The notes: generated from the letters alone by a model not told the origin. Counted from the first letter of the stretch, positions 50,898 through 59,853 are shown. The stretch is 64,000 nt of DNA from an uncultured Collinsella sp. (GCA_900540895.1 UQHV01000011.1:1-64000); one strand, 5' to 3'. Program-made: numbers and translations.

Positions 50898-51698
50898 ATG
50901 GAATACTCGATCATCCAGATCGCTCTGGTCTTCGTTGTTACGTTCATCGCGGCAATCGACCAGTTTGACTTCCTCGAGTCTCTCTATCAGCCCATCGTCA
51001 CCGGCGCCGTCATCGGTCTTATCCTTGGCGACCTCAACACCGGTCTTCTCGTGGGTGGTACCTATCAGCTCATGACGATCGGCAACATGCCGATCGGAGG
51101 CGCTCAGCCGCCTAACGCCGTCATCGGCGGCATCATGGCAGCCATTCTCGCTATCGCCACGGGCCTCGAGCCCAACGCGGCAGTCGGCCTCGCCATTCCG
51201 TTCGCTCTGCTTGGCCAGCTTGGCGTTACCCTGGTCTTCACGCTTATGTCCCCGCTTATGTCCACGGCCGATAACATGGCTCACAACGCGGACACCAAGG
51301 GCATCGAGCGCCTGAACTACTTCGCCATGGCTCTGCTCGGCCTGATTTTCGCTGTCGTCGTCACCCTGTTCTTCATCGCTGGCGCTACCATCGGTCAGAC
51401 CATCGCTTCCGCCATCCCGACTTGGCTGCAGACCGGTCTGTCCGCTGCAGGCGGCATGATGCGCTTCGTCGGCTTCGCCGTCCTGCTCAAGGTTATGATG
51501 AACCGCGATATGTGGGGCTTCTTCCTCATGGGCTTTGGCCTCGCGCTCATCACCGTTGCCAACGATTCGCTGGCAACCCCTGCTCTGCTCATCCTCGCTC
51601 TCATCGGCTTCGGCATCGCTTTCTGGGACTTCCAGCAGCAGACCGAGCTGAAGGGTGCAGCTGTTTCTGACGGAGGTGACTTCGAAGATGGCATCTAA
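50898..51698 (+). CDS. PTS EIIC, mannose/sorbose family
   Basis: 266 aa membrane subunit; the family N-terminal region LVFVVTFIAAIDQFDFLESL and GGAQPPNAVIGGIMA are clear. AAAGGAGG precedes the ATG. Together with EIID it forms the sugar channel. It overlaps EIID by 11 bp. Confidence 0.94.
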   Translation: MEYSIIQIALVFVVTFIAAIDQFDFLESLYQPIVTGAVIGLILGDLNTGLLVGGTYQLMTIGNMPIGGAQPPNAVIGGIMAAILAIATGLEPNAAVGLAIPFALLGQLGVTLVFTLMSPLMSTADNMAHNADTKGIERLNYFAMALLGLIFAVVVTLFFIAGATIGQTIASAIPTWLQTGLSAAGGMMRFVGFAVLLKVMMNRDMWGFFLMGFGLALITVANDSLATPALLILALIGFGIAFWDFQQQTELKGAAVSDGGDFEDGI

Positions 51699-52770
51699 TG
51701 AGTATGTGATCCCGGAGCACTACGAGGATCTCACTCCTGCTCCGCAGCTCGACCAGAAGACCCTCAACAAGATGGCTTGGCGCTCCTGCTTCCTGCAGGC
51801 ATCGTTCAACTACGAGCGCATGCAGGCCGCTGGCTGGCTTTACTCCATCATCCCCGGTCTGGAGAAGATCCACACCAACAAGAACGACCTCGCGGCTTCC
51901 ATGAGCCACAACCTGGAGTTCTTCAACACCCACCCGTTCCTCGTCACCTTTGTTATGGGCATCGTGCTTTCGCTCGAGCAGAACAAGGTTGACATCCCCA
52001 CGATCCGCGCCGTCCGCGTCGCCGCAATGGGCCCGCTCGGTGGTATCGGTGACGCCCTGTTCTGGCTGACGCTCGTGCCTATCACGGCCGGCATCACCTC
52101 CAACATGGCCATCAACGGCAACGCCGCTGCGCCGATCATCTTCCTGGTGATCTTCAACGTCGTCCAGTTCGCTCTGCGCTTCTGGCTCATGAACTGGTCC
52201 TACAAGCTTGGCACCAGCGCTATTGACGCTCTGACTGCCAACATGCAGGCCTTTACGCGTGCCGCTTCCATCATGGGCGTCTTCGTCGTCGGTTGCCTGG
52301 TCGTTACCATGGGTGGCACCCAGATCAACCTCCAGATCCCCAACGGCACCACCCGTGGCCTCTCCGCTACTACCGTGATCGTCTCCGAGAAGGAGGCCGA
52401 GAACTTCACCGGTATGGAGGGCATCGATACCGAGACCGCTGAGGCCGGTACCATCGCCATGACCGATAAGGACGGCAACGCCCTTACCGCTTCCGATGCC
52501 GACGGCAACGCTGTCGAGTGCGGCGTCACCGATCTGGGTAACGGCATGGAGTCCGTGACCTACGGCACCGTTACCGAGGATCCGGTCAACTTCTCTGTTG
52601 CCGACACCCTCAACACCATCGTCCCGAAGCTCGTCCCGCTTATGCTTACGCTGCTGCTTTACTACATGTTCGCTAAGCACAGCTGGACCCCGACCAAGGG
52701 CATTCTCCTGCTCTTCGTCCTTGGCATCCTGGGCGCTGGCCCGCTTGGTCTCTGGCCGAGCATCTGGTAA
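51688..52770 (+). CDS. PTS EIID, mannose family, with extra loop
   Basis: 360 aa; typical start DQKTLNKMAWRSCFLQASFN YERMQ and end GILGAGPLGLW. EIID proteins are usually near 270-300 residues. Here about 75 additional, mostly polar residues (roughly residues 233-305: TEDP, DKDGNALTASDADGNAVEC) lie between two membrane segments. The start at 51688 has GGAGGT upstream. Confidence 0.93.
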   Translation: MASNEYVIPEHYEDLTPAPQLDQKTLNKMAWRSCFLQASFNYERMQAAGWLYSIIPGLEKIHTNKNDLAASMSHNLEFFNTHPFLVTFVMGIVLSLEQNKVDIPTIRAVRVAAMGPLGGIGDALFWLTLVPITAGITSNMAINGNAAAPIIFLVIFNVVQFALRFWLMNWSYKLGTSAIDALTANMQAFTRAASIMGVFVVGCLVVTMGGTQINLQIPNGTTRGLSATTVIVSEKEAENFTGMEGIDTETAEAGTIAMTDKDGNALTASDADGNAVECGVTDLGNGMESVTYGTVTEDPVNFSVADTLNTIVPKLVPLMLTLLLYYMFAKHSWTPTKGILLLFVLGILGAGPLGLWPSIW

Positions 52771-52836
52771 GGCTCTAGCTTGAGGGGTGTGTCCCTACGC
52801 GGCTCACACCCCGACCCCTTAAGCCATGTGTATGTT

Positions 52837-52876
52837 AAAAGCCGCGTGCTCGAAAGAGCGCGCGGCTTTTGTTTTC
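52837..52876 (+). terminator. Intrinsic terminator of the PTS operon
   Basis: AAAAGCCGCG / CGCGGCTTTT with an inner GCTC/GAGC stem, then GTTTTC. Confidence 0.92.
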
Positions 52877-52955
52877 TTAATGATTCGGGTGTGGCAGACA
52901 GATAATGCATAACACCCTAGGTAGTTAGCCGAATTCGAGCAAAAGGGAGGATAGA

Positions 52956-53687
52956 ATGGCGATCGGAGCGCGTAAGCAACCGCTGTACGATCAGCTGGTC
53001 GATATTCTGACCGAAAAGATTGACCATGAATATCGCGCCGGTGACATGATTCCTTCCGAGCGCGAACTTTCGGAGCGCTATGGTCTCTCGCGCACTACGG
53101 TACGCCTGGCTCTGCAGGAACTGGAGCGTTTAGGACTGGTGGTTCGGCAGCACGGTCGCGGTACCTTTGTGACCGACCGTTCGGCAAAAGCAACCAATCT
53201 TATGCAGTCCTACAGCTTTACCGAGCAGATGCGCGCGATGGGTCGAGAACCCGAGACCACGATTCTCGAGTTTTGCGAGATGGAGGCCGATAAGAATCTG
53301 GCCGAGCATATGGGATTGCGCATCGGTGATCGCATTTTTAAGCTCAAGCGCCTTCGTTCTGCCGACAACATGCCCATGATGGTCGAACGCAGCTATCTCC
53401 CGGTTCGTCAATTTCTGTCCCTAAAGCGACCGCTGCTGGAGCGTAAGCCGCTTTACGATGTGATTGAGCAGGACTTTCAGCAAAAGATTCGCGTGGCCGA
53501 AGAGGAGTTCTATGCGAGCATAGCCCGTCCCACCGATGCCCACCTTTTGGGAATTGTCGAGGGCTCGCCTGTGCTCGATTTGGTCAGGACTACGTATAAC
53601 GAGTCAAACGAGGTAGTGGAGTACACACTCTCGGTTGCTCGTGCCGATCAGTTTAAATACAAGGTTTACCACCAGCGCAGCAACTAG
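52956..53687 (+). CDS. GntR/HutC-family regulator with UTRA domain
   Basis: 243 aa. DNA-binding part: YRAGDMIPSERELSERYGLS and TTVRLALQELERLGLV; UTRA part: FKLKRLRSADNMPMMVERSY and the closing EYTLSVARADQFKYKVYHQR. It sits between the PTS operon and agaS, so it is probably the amino-sugar-phosphate-responsive repressor of both (AgaR/NagR-like role). GGGAGGAT precedes the ATG. Confidence 0.93.
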   Translation: MAIGARKQPLYDQLVDILTEKIDHEYRAGDMIPSERELSERYGLSRTTVRLALQELERLGLVVRQHGRGTFVTDRSAKATNLMQSYSFTEQMRAMGREPETTILEFCEMEADKNLAEHMGLRIGDRIFKLKRLRSADNMPMMVERSYLPVRQFLSLKRPLLERKPLYDVIEQDFQQKIRVAEEEFYASIARPTDAHLLGIVEGSPVLDLVRTTYNESNEVVEYTLSVARADQFKYKVYHQRSN

Positions 53688-53727
53688 TGCTCGCATTGTT
53701 TCCATATGGTGATTCTTTGCATTTAAC

Positions 53728-53762
53728 TGGTTACTACCAGATAACCAACCGAAGTGTATAAT
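53728..53762 (+). promoter_or_regulatory. agaS: Promoter and operator of agaS
   Basis: TATAAT is at 53757-53762. TGGTTACTACCAG (53728-53740), identical to the site at 49435-49447, covers the -35 position, which suits repression by the GntR protein. Confidence 0.65.
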
Positions 53763-53801
53763 TGCACGTCAGAGGATTACTTCTAGAGAGAGGTATTAGA
53801 A

Positions 53802-54968
53802 ATGTTCGAGAAGAGTGTCGAGGAGCTCACCGAGCTCGGCGCCCAGATCACCACGGCCGAGATTGCTCAGCAGCCCGAGCTTTGGCGTGATACGCTCAAC
53901 ATCTACCGCGAGAACAAGGAGGCCATCGAGGCCTTTCTGGCCGAGGCTCGCGCTATGGGCGAGGGCCGTCTGTCCGTTGTCTTCACCGGTGCCGGTACGT
54001 CCGACTACGTTGGCGATACCTGCGCCCCGTACCTGCGTCACGCTGGCAACACTGATCTCTACGACTTTAAGCCCATCGCCACGACCGACATCGTGAGCGC
54101 TCCGCGCGACTTCCTGCGCGCCGAGGATCCCACGCTCGTGGTTTCCTTTGCCCGTTCTGGCAACAGCCCCGAGAGCCTTGCCGCCGTCGCCGTTGCCAAA
54201 GAGCTTGTCCACAACGTCAAGTTCCTCAACATCACCTGCGCTCCCGAGGGCAAGCTCGCCGTCGAGTCTGCCGATGATCCTAACGCGCTGACGCTGCTCA
54301 TTCCGCGCGCCAACGACAAGGGCTTCGCCATGACCGGTTCTTATTCCTGCATGACCCTGCTCTCCACCCTTATTTTCGACACTGCCTCTGACGAGCAGAA
54401 AGCCGAGTGGGTCGAGACCATCGCCAAGATGGGCGAGGAGGTTATCGCTCGCGAGTCCGAGGTCGCCGATTACCTCGCTGGCGACTTCAACCGCGTGACC
54501 TACTTGGGTTCTGGCTCCTTCGGTGGCCTTGCCCAGGAGAGCCAGCTCAAGATCCTCGAGCTTGCTCACGGTCTGGTTGCTACTTCCTACGACACCTCCA
54601 TGGGCTATCGTCACGGACCTAAGTCCTTCGTCGACGATAAGACGCTCGTCTTCGTGTTCGTCAACAACGACGCCTACACCCGTCAGTACGACATCGACAT
54701 CCTCAACGAGATCGGTGGCGACAAGATTGCTCAGCACACCGTTGCCGTTCAGCAGGATGGCGCTACCGTCTACGAGGGCGAGTCCTTCACCTTTAAGGGC
54801 TACGAGGCGCTTCCCGAGGGCTACCTTGCCCTGCCGTTCGTGATGTTTGCCCAGGCTATCAGCCTGCTCAACTCCGTGCGCGTGGGCAACACGCCCGATA
54901 CGCCGAGCCCCACCGGCACGGTCAACCGCGTGGTCAAGGGTGTGACGATTCACCCCTTCACCGCTTAA
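53802..54968 (+). CDS. agaS: AgaS-type SIS-domain aldose-ketose isomerase/deaminase
   Basis: 388 aa with two SIS domains: VVFTGAGTSDYVGDTCAPYL, VSFARSGNSPESLAAV, and later LGSGSFGGLAQESQLKILEL. Length and motifs match AgaS, the galactosamine-6-phosphate deaminase/isomerase that forms tagatose 6-phosphate. The enzyme converts the product of the deacetylase encoded next. A weak ribosome site (AGAGAGG) precedes the ATG. Confidence 0.92.
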   Translation: MFEKSVEELTELGAQITTAEIAQQPELWRDTLNIYRENKEAIEAFLAEARAMGEGRLSVVFTGAGTSDYVGDTCAPYLRHAGNTDLYDFKPIATTDIVSAPRDFLRAEDPTLVVSFARSGNSPESLAAVAVAKELVHNVKFLNITCAPEGKLAVESADDPNALTLLIPRANDKGFAMTGSYSCMTLLSTLIFDTASDEQKAEWVETIAKMGEEVIARESEVADYLAGDFNRVTYLGSGSFGGLAQESQLKILELAHGLVATSYDTSMGYRHGPKSFVDDKTLVFVFVNNDAYTRQYDIDILNEIGGDKIAQHTVAVQQDGATVYEGESFTFKGYEALPEGYLALPFVMFAQAISLLNSVRVGNTPDTPSPTGTVNRVVKGVTIHPFTA

Positions 54969-54986
54969 TCGCGTCCCCCTGTAAGG

Positions 54987-55025
54987 GCGCCCGTCCGCTC
55001 ATAACGGCGGGCGGGCGCTTTTTGT
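54987..55025 (+). terminator. Intrinsic terminator of agaS
   Basis: GCGCCCGTCCGC / GCGGGCGGGCGC, then TTTTTG. Confidence 0.88.
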
Positions 55026-55086
55026 TTTTACATGGACCGGGTATAAGCATTACCACAGTCAACTGCTTTAGAAGCAAGGAGTGCAT

Positions 55087-56256
55087 ATGAGCACGTACGC
55101 AATTAAGGCTGACAAGTTCTTCTTGCCGGCAGGCCCGCAACTGGGCGGCTATCTTATGGTCGAGGATGGCGTTTTTGGCGCCTGGCAGGCCGACGAGCCC
55201 TCTTGCGAGATTAAGGACTACACGGGATCGTGGATCGCACCGGGTATGGTCGATACTCACATCCATGGCTTCTATAACCACTCGACTACCGATAACGATC
55301 CCGAGGGCATTGATATCAGCTCGACCGAGCTCGCCCGTCGCGGTACCACCAGCTGGCTGCCCACGACGTTCACCGATGGCGTCGAGCAGATCAAGGATGC
55401 CTGCGCCGCCATCGCCCAGGCGGACGAGGGTCGCGGCCCCGACTTCTGCGGTGCTCGCATTCAGGGCATCTATCTGGAGGGCCCCTTCTTTACCATGAAG
55501 CACGTGGGCGCGCAGAACCCCGCTTATCTTATCGATCCCTCCGAGGAGGTCTTCGATCAGTGGCAGGAGGCTGCGGGCGGTCGCATCGTTAAGAGCGCCA
55601 TGGCGGCCGAGCGCGACGGTGCCGCTGCTTATGCGGCTGCTCTGAACGCCAAGGGTGTGGTGACCAGCATCGGTCACTCCGACGCCACCTACGATGAGTG
55701 CATCGCCGCCATCAACGCCGGTGCCAGCTGCTTTACGCATACCTATAACGGCCAGCGCGGGCTGCATCACCGTGAGCCCGGTGTCGTGGGCGCTGCCATG
55801 TCCACGCCCGAGACCTACGCCGAGATCATCTGTGACGGTAAGCACGTAAACCCTGCCGCCATCAAGGCGCTGCTGCAGGCAAAGGGCTGGCAGCACACGG
55901 TGCTCATCACCGACTGCCTGGGTTGCGGCGGCATGCCCGAGGGCAGCTACACCAGTGGTGGCATGGACGTCATCATGAAGGACAACCTGTGCTGGCTCGC
56001 CGACGGCAAGAGCATTGCCGGCTCGGTGCTCACGCTTGCCCAGGGCGTCAAGAACATCGTCGACTGGGGCATCGCCAGCGCCGATATCGCCATTCGCATG
56101 GCAACTGAGGTGCCGGCGCGCTCTGCACACATCGAGGATAAGTGCGGCAGCATCATGCCGGGTCGCGACGCCGACTTTGTCGTGTTCGACCATGAGCTCA
56201 CCCTCGTCGAGACGTATGTTGGCGGCCAGAGCGTCGGCAACGCCTTTACCGAGTAA
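55087..56256 (+). CDS. N-acetylgalactosamine/glucosamine-6-phosphate deacetylase
   Basis: 389 aa amidohydrolase. Metal and substrate motifs: MVDTHIHGFYNHST, YLEGPFF, SIGHSDATYDE, FTHTYNGQRGLHHREPG, ITDCLGCGG with the catalytic Asp. The C-terminus GRDADFVVFDHELTLVETYV GG is typical. Next to agaS and the mannose-family PTS it most likely acts on N-acetylgalactosamine 6-phosphate (AgaA role), though NagA specificity cannot be excluded. The start at 55087 has AAGGAG 8 nt upstream. Confidence 0.92.
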   Translation: MSTYAIKADKFFLPAGPQLGGYLMVEDGVFGAWQADEPSCEIKDYTGSWIAPGMVDTHIHGFYNHSTTDNDPEGIDISSTELARRGTTSWLPTTFTDGVEQIKDACAAIAQADEGRGPDFCGARIQGIYLEGPFFTMKHVGAQNPAYLIDPSEEVFDQWQEAAGGRIVKSAMAAERDGAAAYAAALNAKGVVTSIGHSDATYDECIAAINAGASCFTHTYNGQRGLHHREPGVVGAAMSTPETYAEIICDGKHVNPAAIKALLQAKGWQHTVLITDCLGCGGMPEGSYTSGGMDVIMKDNLCWLADGKSIAGSVLTLAQGVKNIVDWGIASADIAIRMATEVPARSAHIEDKCGSIMPGRDADFVVFDHELTLVETYVGGQSVGNAFTE

Positions 56257-56261
56257 CGATA

Positions 56262-56300
56262 GAAAAAGACGGCGGGCCCGAATCTGCTCGGACCCGCCGT
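56262..56300 (-). terminator. Terminator, convergent genes
   Basis: ACGGCGGGTCCGA / TCGGGCCCGCCGT (minus-strand reading), followed there by CTTTTTC. It ends the flavodoxin gene and may also stop the deacetylase transcript. Confidence 0.8.
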
Positions 56301-56331
56301 ATGGGTTAAACGCTCAAAAGCACCTTTACAG

Positions 56332-56916
56332 TTACAGCTTGTTAGCGATCTTCTTTGCCGTGCGCTTGACGCCGGCCACCAGACCTCCTGCAGGATGCTC
56401 CTTCTCGTAGGCTAGACGCTTCTCGCGCTTGGCATACTCTTCGACGATGATGTCGCCGTACTCGTCTTCGATTTTGTTGAAGAAATCGACGGCTCCCTTA
56501 ATCTCTTCGGCAGTTGGGTGCCCCTTCTGGACGCCGCCGGCGAGCTTGAACGGTCCCCACGTATCAAAGCCGGGGCAGCCGTAGACACCCATAAAGATGG
56601 CCTGTCTCATGCGGCAGATGCCATCGATATCCTTGCCGTACCACTTGTTTTTGCCACCGTAGGTCATAAGGCCAAACACCTTGTCCTGCGGCTGCAGCAC
56701 GTTCGTGAGCACGCGCGCCATATCTTTGTCGATCTCGGAGTAATAGATGCCCGTGGCGACGCCGATCAGATGATATTCGTGCAGGTCGGGGTACTCGTTT
56801 TTACCGAGTGACCTCACGTCGAGGGTATCGATTTCGGGGTGCGCCTCGACGATGGCGTCCACGAGCTTTTTCGTATTGCCGTGGTGGCGTGAGGCATAAA
56901 GGATGATGGTTCGCAT
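56332..56916 (-). CDS. Flavodoxin-domain protein
   Basis: 194 aa. The FMN phosphate loop is ILYASRHHGNTKKLV at the start, and GVATGIYYSEIDKD and LMTYGGKN are at the ring-binding positions. The last 40 residues are basic. It probably carries electrons or acts as a small flavoprotein; the partner is unknown. The gene is opposite to the amino-sugar genes. The ATG at 56916 has GAAAGG upstream. Confidence 0.87.
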   Translation of the reverse strand: MRTIILYASRHHGNTKKLVDAIVEAHPEIDTLDVRSLGKNEYPDLHEYHLIGVATGIYYSEIDKDMARVLTNVLQPQDKVFGLMTYGGKNKWYGKDIDGICRMRQAIFMGVYGCPGFDTWGPFKLAGGVQKGHPTAEEIKGAVDFFNKIEDEYGDIIVEEYAKREKRLAYEKEHPAGGLVAGVKRTAKKIANKL

Positions 56917-57072
56917 AAGAAGGCCTTTCAGCTGTAATTGCATCAATGTCTGTATGGTACCCCGTTACATGGCTGGGATACCGGACGCATCGATGAACGT
57001 GCGGGTTTGTCCTTTGGTTAGGGCCGTGACGGGTACTTGCGAGCAAAAAGCAGTTGTTCGAAAGGATGGGTA

Positions 57073-57954
57073 ATGGAATACGCTCTCTCCAACGATTCGA
57101 TTTCTATTAAGGTGTCCACGGCTGGTGGTTCGTTTACCTCGATTGAGGCTGGAGGTCGCGAGTACTTGTGGCAGGGCGATCCCGCCGTGTGGTCCGGCCA
57201 AGCACCGATTTGCTTCCCGATTTGCGGAGGCTTGCGCGACAACAGCGCCATGACGTTTGCCGGGCATCATGTAAAGCTCGCTCGCCACGGGTTTGCGCGC
57301 AAACAGGAGTGGAAGCTGCTGAGCCAAGGCGAAAACGAGCTGGTGATGTGCCTGGCTTCGGAGAATAACGCCGCGCTGCTGAGCGATTATCCGTATCCGT
57401 TTAAGCTTGTCGCTCGCTACACGCTCGAGGACGCTGCCGTGCGCGTCTCCTATGAGGTGACCAACGAGGGAACCGAGGACATGCCGTTCTTTATCGGTGG
57501 TCATCCCGGCTTTAGGTGTCCGCTCGATGAGGGCGAGGCCTATACGGACTACGAGTTGCGCTTTGAGAAGGACGAGGCTGCGGAGCTTTGCACTGCCGTC
57601 CCCTCGACTGGCTTGATTGACGTGACCAATCGCTCCAAGAACCCCATGGTGGGAAAGACGCTGCCCCTGTCGCACGAGCTCTTCGATTTTGCGGAGACCA
57701 TCTTTGACGTGCTCGAGAGCCGCCAGGTCACGCTTTCTAAGAAGGGGGAGGACAAGGGCGTCCGCCTGAGCTTTGAGGGCTTCCCATATCTCATTGTGTG
57801 GAGCAAGCCCGAGGGCGATTTTGTGGCGGTTGAGCCCTGGGGCGGCCTTTCGACCTGCTCCGATGAGGACGACGTGCTTGAGCACAAGCGCGGCTGCCTT
57901 ATCGCCAAGCCCAAAGAAACCATCGTGCGCTCGTTCACGATTGAGATCCTGTAA
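57073..57954 (+). CDS. Aldose 1-epimerase family protein (LacX-like)
   Basis: 293 aa galactose-mutarotase fold: LWQGDPAVWSGQAPICFPICGG, FARKQEWKLL, the His in GGHPGFRCPL, and VEPWGGLSTCSDE near the end. The length and motifs resemble LacX/YihR-type rather than GalM. It may interconvert sugar anomers for the amino-sugar pathway. GAAAGGA precedes the ATG. Confidence 0.85.
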   Translation: MEYALSNDSISIKVSTAGGSFTSIEAGGREYLWQGDPAVWSGQAPICFPICGGLRDNSAMTFAGHHVKLARHGFARKQEWKLLSQGENELVMCLASENNAALLSDYPYPFKLVARYTLEDAAVRVSYEVTNEGTEDMPFFIGGHPGFRCPLDEGEAYTDYELRFEKDEAAELCTAVPSTGLIDVTNRSKNPMVGKTLPLSHELFDFAETIFDVLESRQVTLSKKGEDKGVRLSFEGFPYLIVWSKPEGDFVAVEPWGGLSTCSDEDDVLEHKRGCLIAKPKETIVRSFTIEIL

Positions 57955-58013
57955 TTCCGTTTTGTCGACTCGTATCGCGAGGCACAAGGAGCCTGCGAGA
58001 TAAGGAGCTAAAA

Positions 58014-58949
58014 ATGATCCTCACCGTTACGATGAACCCGTCTGTCGATACGCGCTATCAGCTCGATGAGCTCGTTATCGACGACGTTAACCGTGTGACG
58101 CCCGAAAAGACCGCTGGCGGCAAGGGCCTCAACGTGGCCCGTGTGCTGGGTCAACTGGGCGACGACGTTGTGGCGACCGGTCTGCTCGGTGGCCACATGG
58201 GCGCCTACATGGCTGAGCTCATGGATGCCAACGGCATTAAGAATGATTTTGTACCCATCAAGGGCGAGACTCGTATTTGCCTCAACATCCTCCACGCCGG
58301 CAACCAGACCGAGCTGCTCGAGAGCGGCCCGACAATTGCCCCCGAGGAACTCGATGCCTTTACCGCCAAGTTTACTGAGCTTGCGGGCAAGGCCGACGTC
58401 GTCACCATCTCGGGTTCGCTGCCCCGCGGTGTCGAGGCAGACTACTATGCCAAGATCACGGGCATTGCCGAGAACGCCGGCGCCAAGGTGCTGCTCGATA
58501 CCTCGGGTGCTTCGCTCGAGGCCGCCCTTAAGTCCGAAATTAAGCCCGAGCTGGTCAAGCCTAACCTGACCGAGATCAACGGCCTTCTGGGCACGAGCTT
58601 TACCACCGACGATGTGGACGAGCTCCGCGCCGCGCTCGCCTCTGATGCCCGCTTCTCCGATATCCCCTGGGTCGTCGTGTCCATGGGCGCTGCCGGCTCC
58701 GTTGGCTTCCACAATGGCCGTGCGTTCCGCGCAAAGACGCCCGATATCCCTGCCGTTAACGCCACGGGCTCTGGTGACTCCACTATCGCTGGCTTCGCGC
58801 ATGCCATTGCTGCTGGCGCAGACGACGAGACGGTGCTGCGTACCGCCAACACCTGCGGCAAGCTCAATGCCATGGATCCCATGACTGGCCATCTGGTCAT
58901 GGACCGTTGGGACGAGGTCTACAACGGCGTTGTCGTGACCGAGCTGTAA
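58014..58949 (+). CDS. Tagatose-6-phosphate kinase / 1-phosphofructokinase family
   Basis: 311 aa PfkB-family kinase: MNPSVDTRYQLDEL, TAGGKGLNVARVL near the start, KPNLTEINGL in the middle, and the anion-hole motif NATGSGDSTIAGF with the catalytic Asp. Closest in look to LacC/FruK. With agaS upstream it most likely makes tagatose 1,6-bisphosphate. The matching aldolase is not in the window. AAGGAG precedes the ATG. Confidence 0.92.
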   Translation: MILTVTMNPSVDTRYQLDELVIDDVNRVTPEKTAGGKGLNVARVLGQLGDDVVATGLLGGHMGAYMAELMDANGIKNDFVPIKGETRICLNILHAGNQTELLESGPTIAPEELDAFTAKFTELAGKADVVTISGSLPRGVEADYYAKITGIAENAGAKVLLDTSGASLEAALKSEIKPELVKPNLTEINGLLGTSFTTDDVDELRAALASDARFSDIPWVVVSMGAAGSVGFHNGRAFRAKTPDIPAVNATGSGDSTIAGFAHAIAAGADDETVLRTANTCGKLNAMDPMTGHLVMDRWDEVYNGVVVTEL

Positions 58950-58982
58950 GGGCTTGGGCGACGGCCCCGGCATCGTTTGCTA

Positions 58983-59114
58983 GCTCATGTCGACGACAAG
59001 TGCGATAGCATTATGCTGGGGCGCGACGCCGACGTTGTCGTGTTCAATCCCGACCTTACCCTGGTCGAGACGTATGTGGGTGGCAACAGCGTCGGTAATG
59101 CGTTTGCCGAGTAG
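58983..59114 (+). pseudogene. C-terminal remnant of a second NagA/AgaA-type deacetylase
   Basis: 44 codons reading AHVDDKCDSIMLGRDADV, then VVFNPDLTLVETYVGGNS and VGNAFAE before a stop. This matches the last 44 residues of the intact deacetylase at 55087-56256 in about 35 positions. There is no start codon or ribosome site, and the sequence upstream is the end of the kinase gene. It is most simply a leftover of a duplicated or replaced deacetylase gene. Confidence 0.9.
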
Positions 59115-59146
59115 CCGCCAAAGAAACGATCCGAGAGGGGATTTAG

Positions 59147-59620
59147 ATGATTTACGGTGCATTGGGCGATATCGAGGAGTACCGCGGAATGCTCAAGGGC
59201 CTCGACGTGTTGATCGACTGGCTCGAGGAGAACGACCCGGCGCAGCTCGAGGTCGGCAGCCATCCGATTCTGGGCGACAAGGTCTTTGCGAACGTCATGG
59301 CTCCCACGACGCGTCCCGAGGCCGAGGCTCACTATGAGACGCATCAGCGCTATCACGACCTGCAGATCGATGTCGAGGGTCGCGAGGCCTTTAAGGTCGC
59401 TACGGGCAGCTTGACGCTGGTCCAGGAGTTTGACGAGAAGGACGACTACGATCTGGTCGATTCCGACGCCTCGATCGCCGGCGATCTTGCTGACGATAAG
59501 TTTGCACTGTTCGTTGCCGGCGAGCCTCATATGCCCACGCTCGAGTTCCCGGACGATGGCGCGCAGCCGGTCAAGAAGATCTGCTTTAAGCTGCTTGCAG
59601 ATGCTTACTGGGAAGAGTAA
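59147..59620 (+). CDS. YhcH/YjgK/YiaL family protein
   Basis: 157 aa cupin-like protein (DUF386): MIYGALGDIEEYRG at the start, YETHQRYHDLQIDVEGRE with metal-binding His residues, and FALFVAGEPHMPTL. Members accompany sialic acid, amino sugar and beta-galactoside genes and may be sugar isomerases or anomerases. It follows the deacetylase remnant in the same direction. GAGAGGGG precedes the ATG. Confidence 0.9.
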   Translation: MIYGALGDIEEYRGMLKGLDVLIDWLEENDPAQLEVGSHPILGDKVFANVMAPTTRPEAEAHYETHQRYHDLQIDVEGREAFKVATGSLTLVQEFDEKDDYDLVDSDASIAGDLADDKFALFVAGEPHMPTLEFPDDGAQPVKKICFKLLADAYWEE

Positions 59621-59666
59621 CGAACTGCTCGTGAGCTAGCGTGATTTCCCTTGGGGAACGCGTTTG

Positions 59667-59718
59667 AGCCCCGCTGATCGCGGTCCCTTTGGGAGACTGC
59701 GGTTGGCGGGGCTTTTAT
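59667..59718 (+). terminator. Intrinsic terminator
   Basis: AGCCCCGC / GCGGGGCT with an inner GCGGTCCC/GGGAGACTGC stem, then TTTTAT. Confidence 0.85.
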
Positions 59719-59853
59719 ATTGGGCGCACATCTTTTGCAACAGCTGAATAAGACCTCATAGCGCTGCTATTGGGACTCAATTGATACTAAGTGCATGAAG
59801 ATTAATTAGAATAATTAGGGAAACAGAGAGAACTAATTGACAGGAGATTCCTC

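Noticed and set aside
59147..59620. Reading the YhcH gene as part of the deacetylase remnant
   Set aside because: It has its own ribosome site and is a complete family member in a different reading frame.
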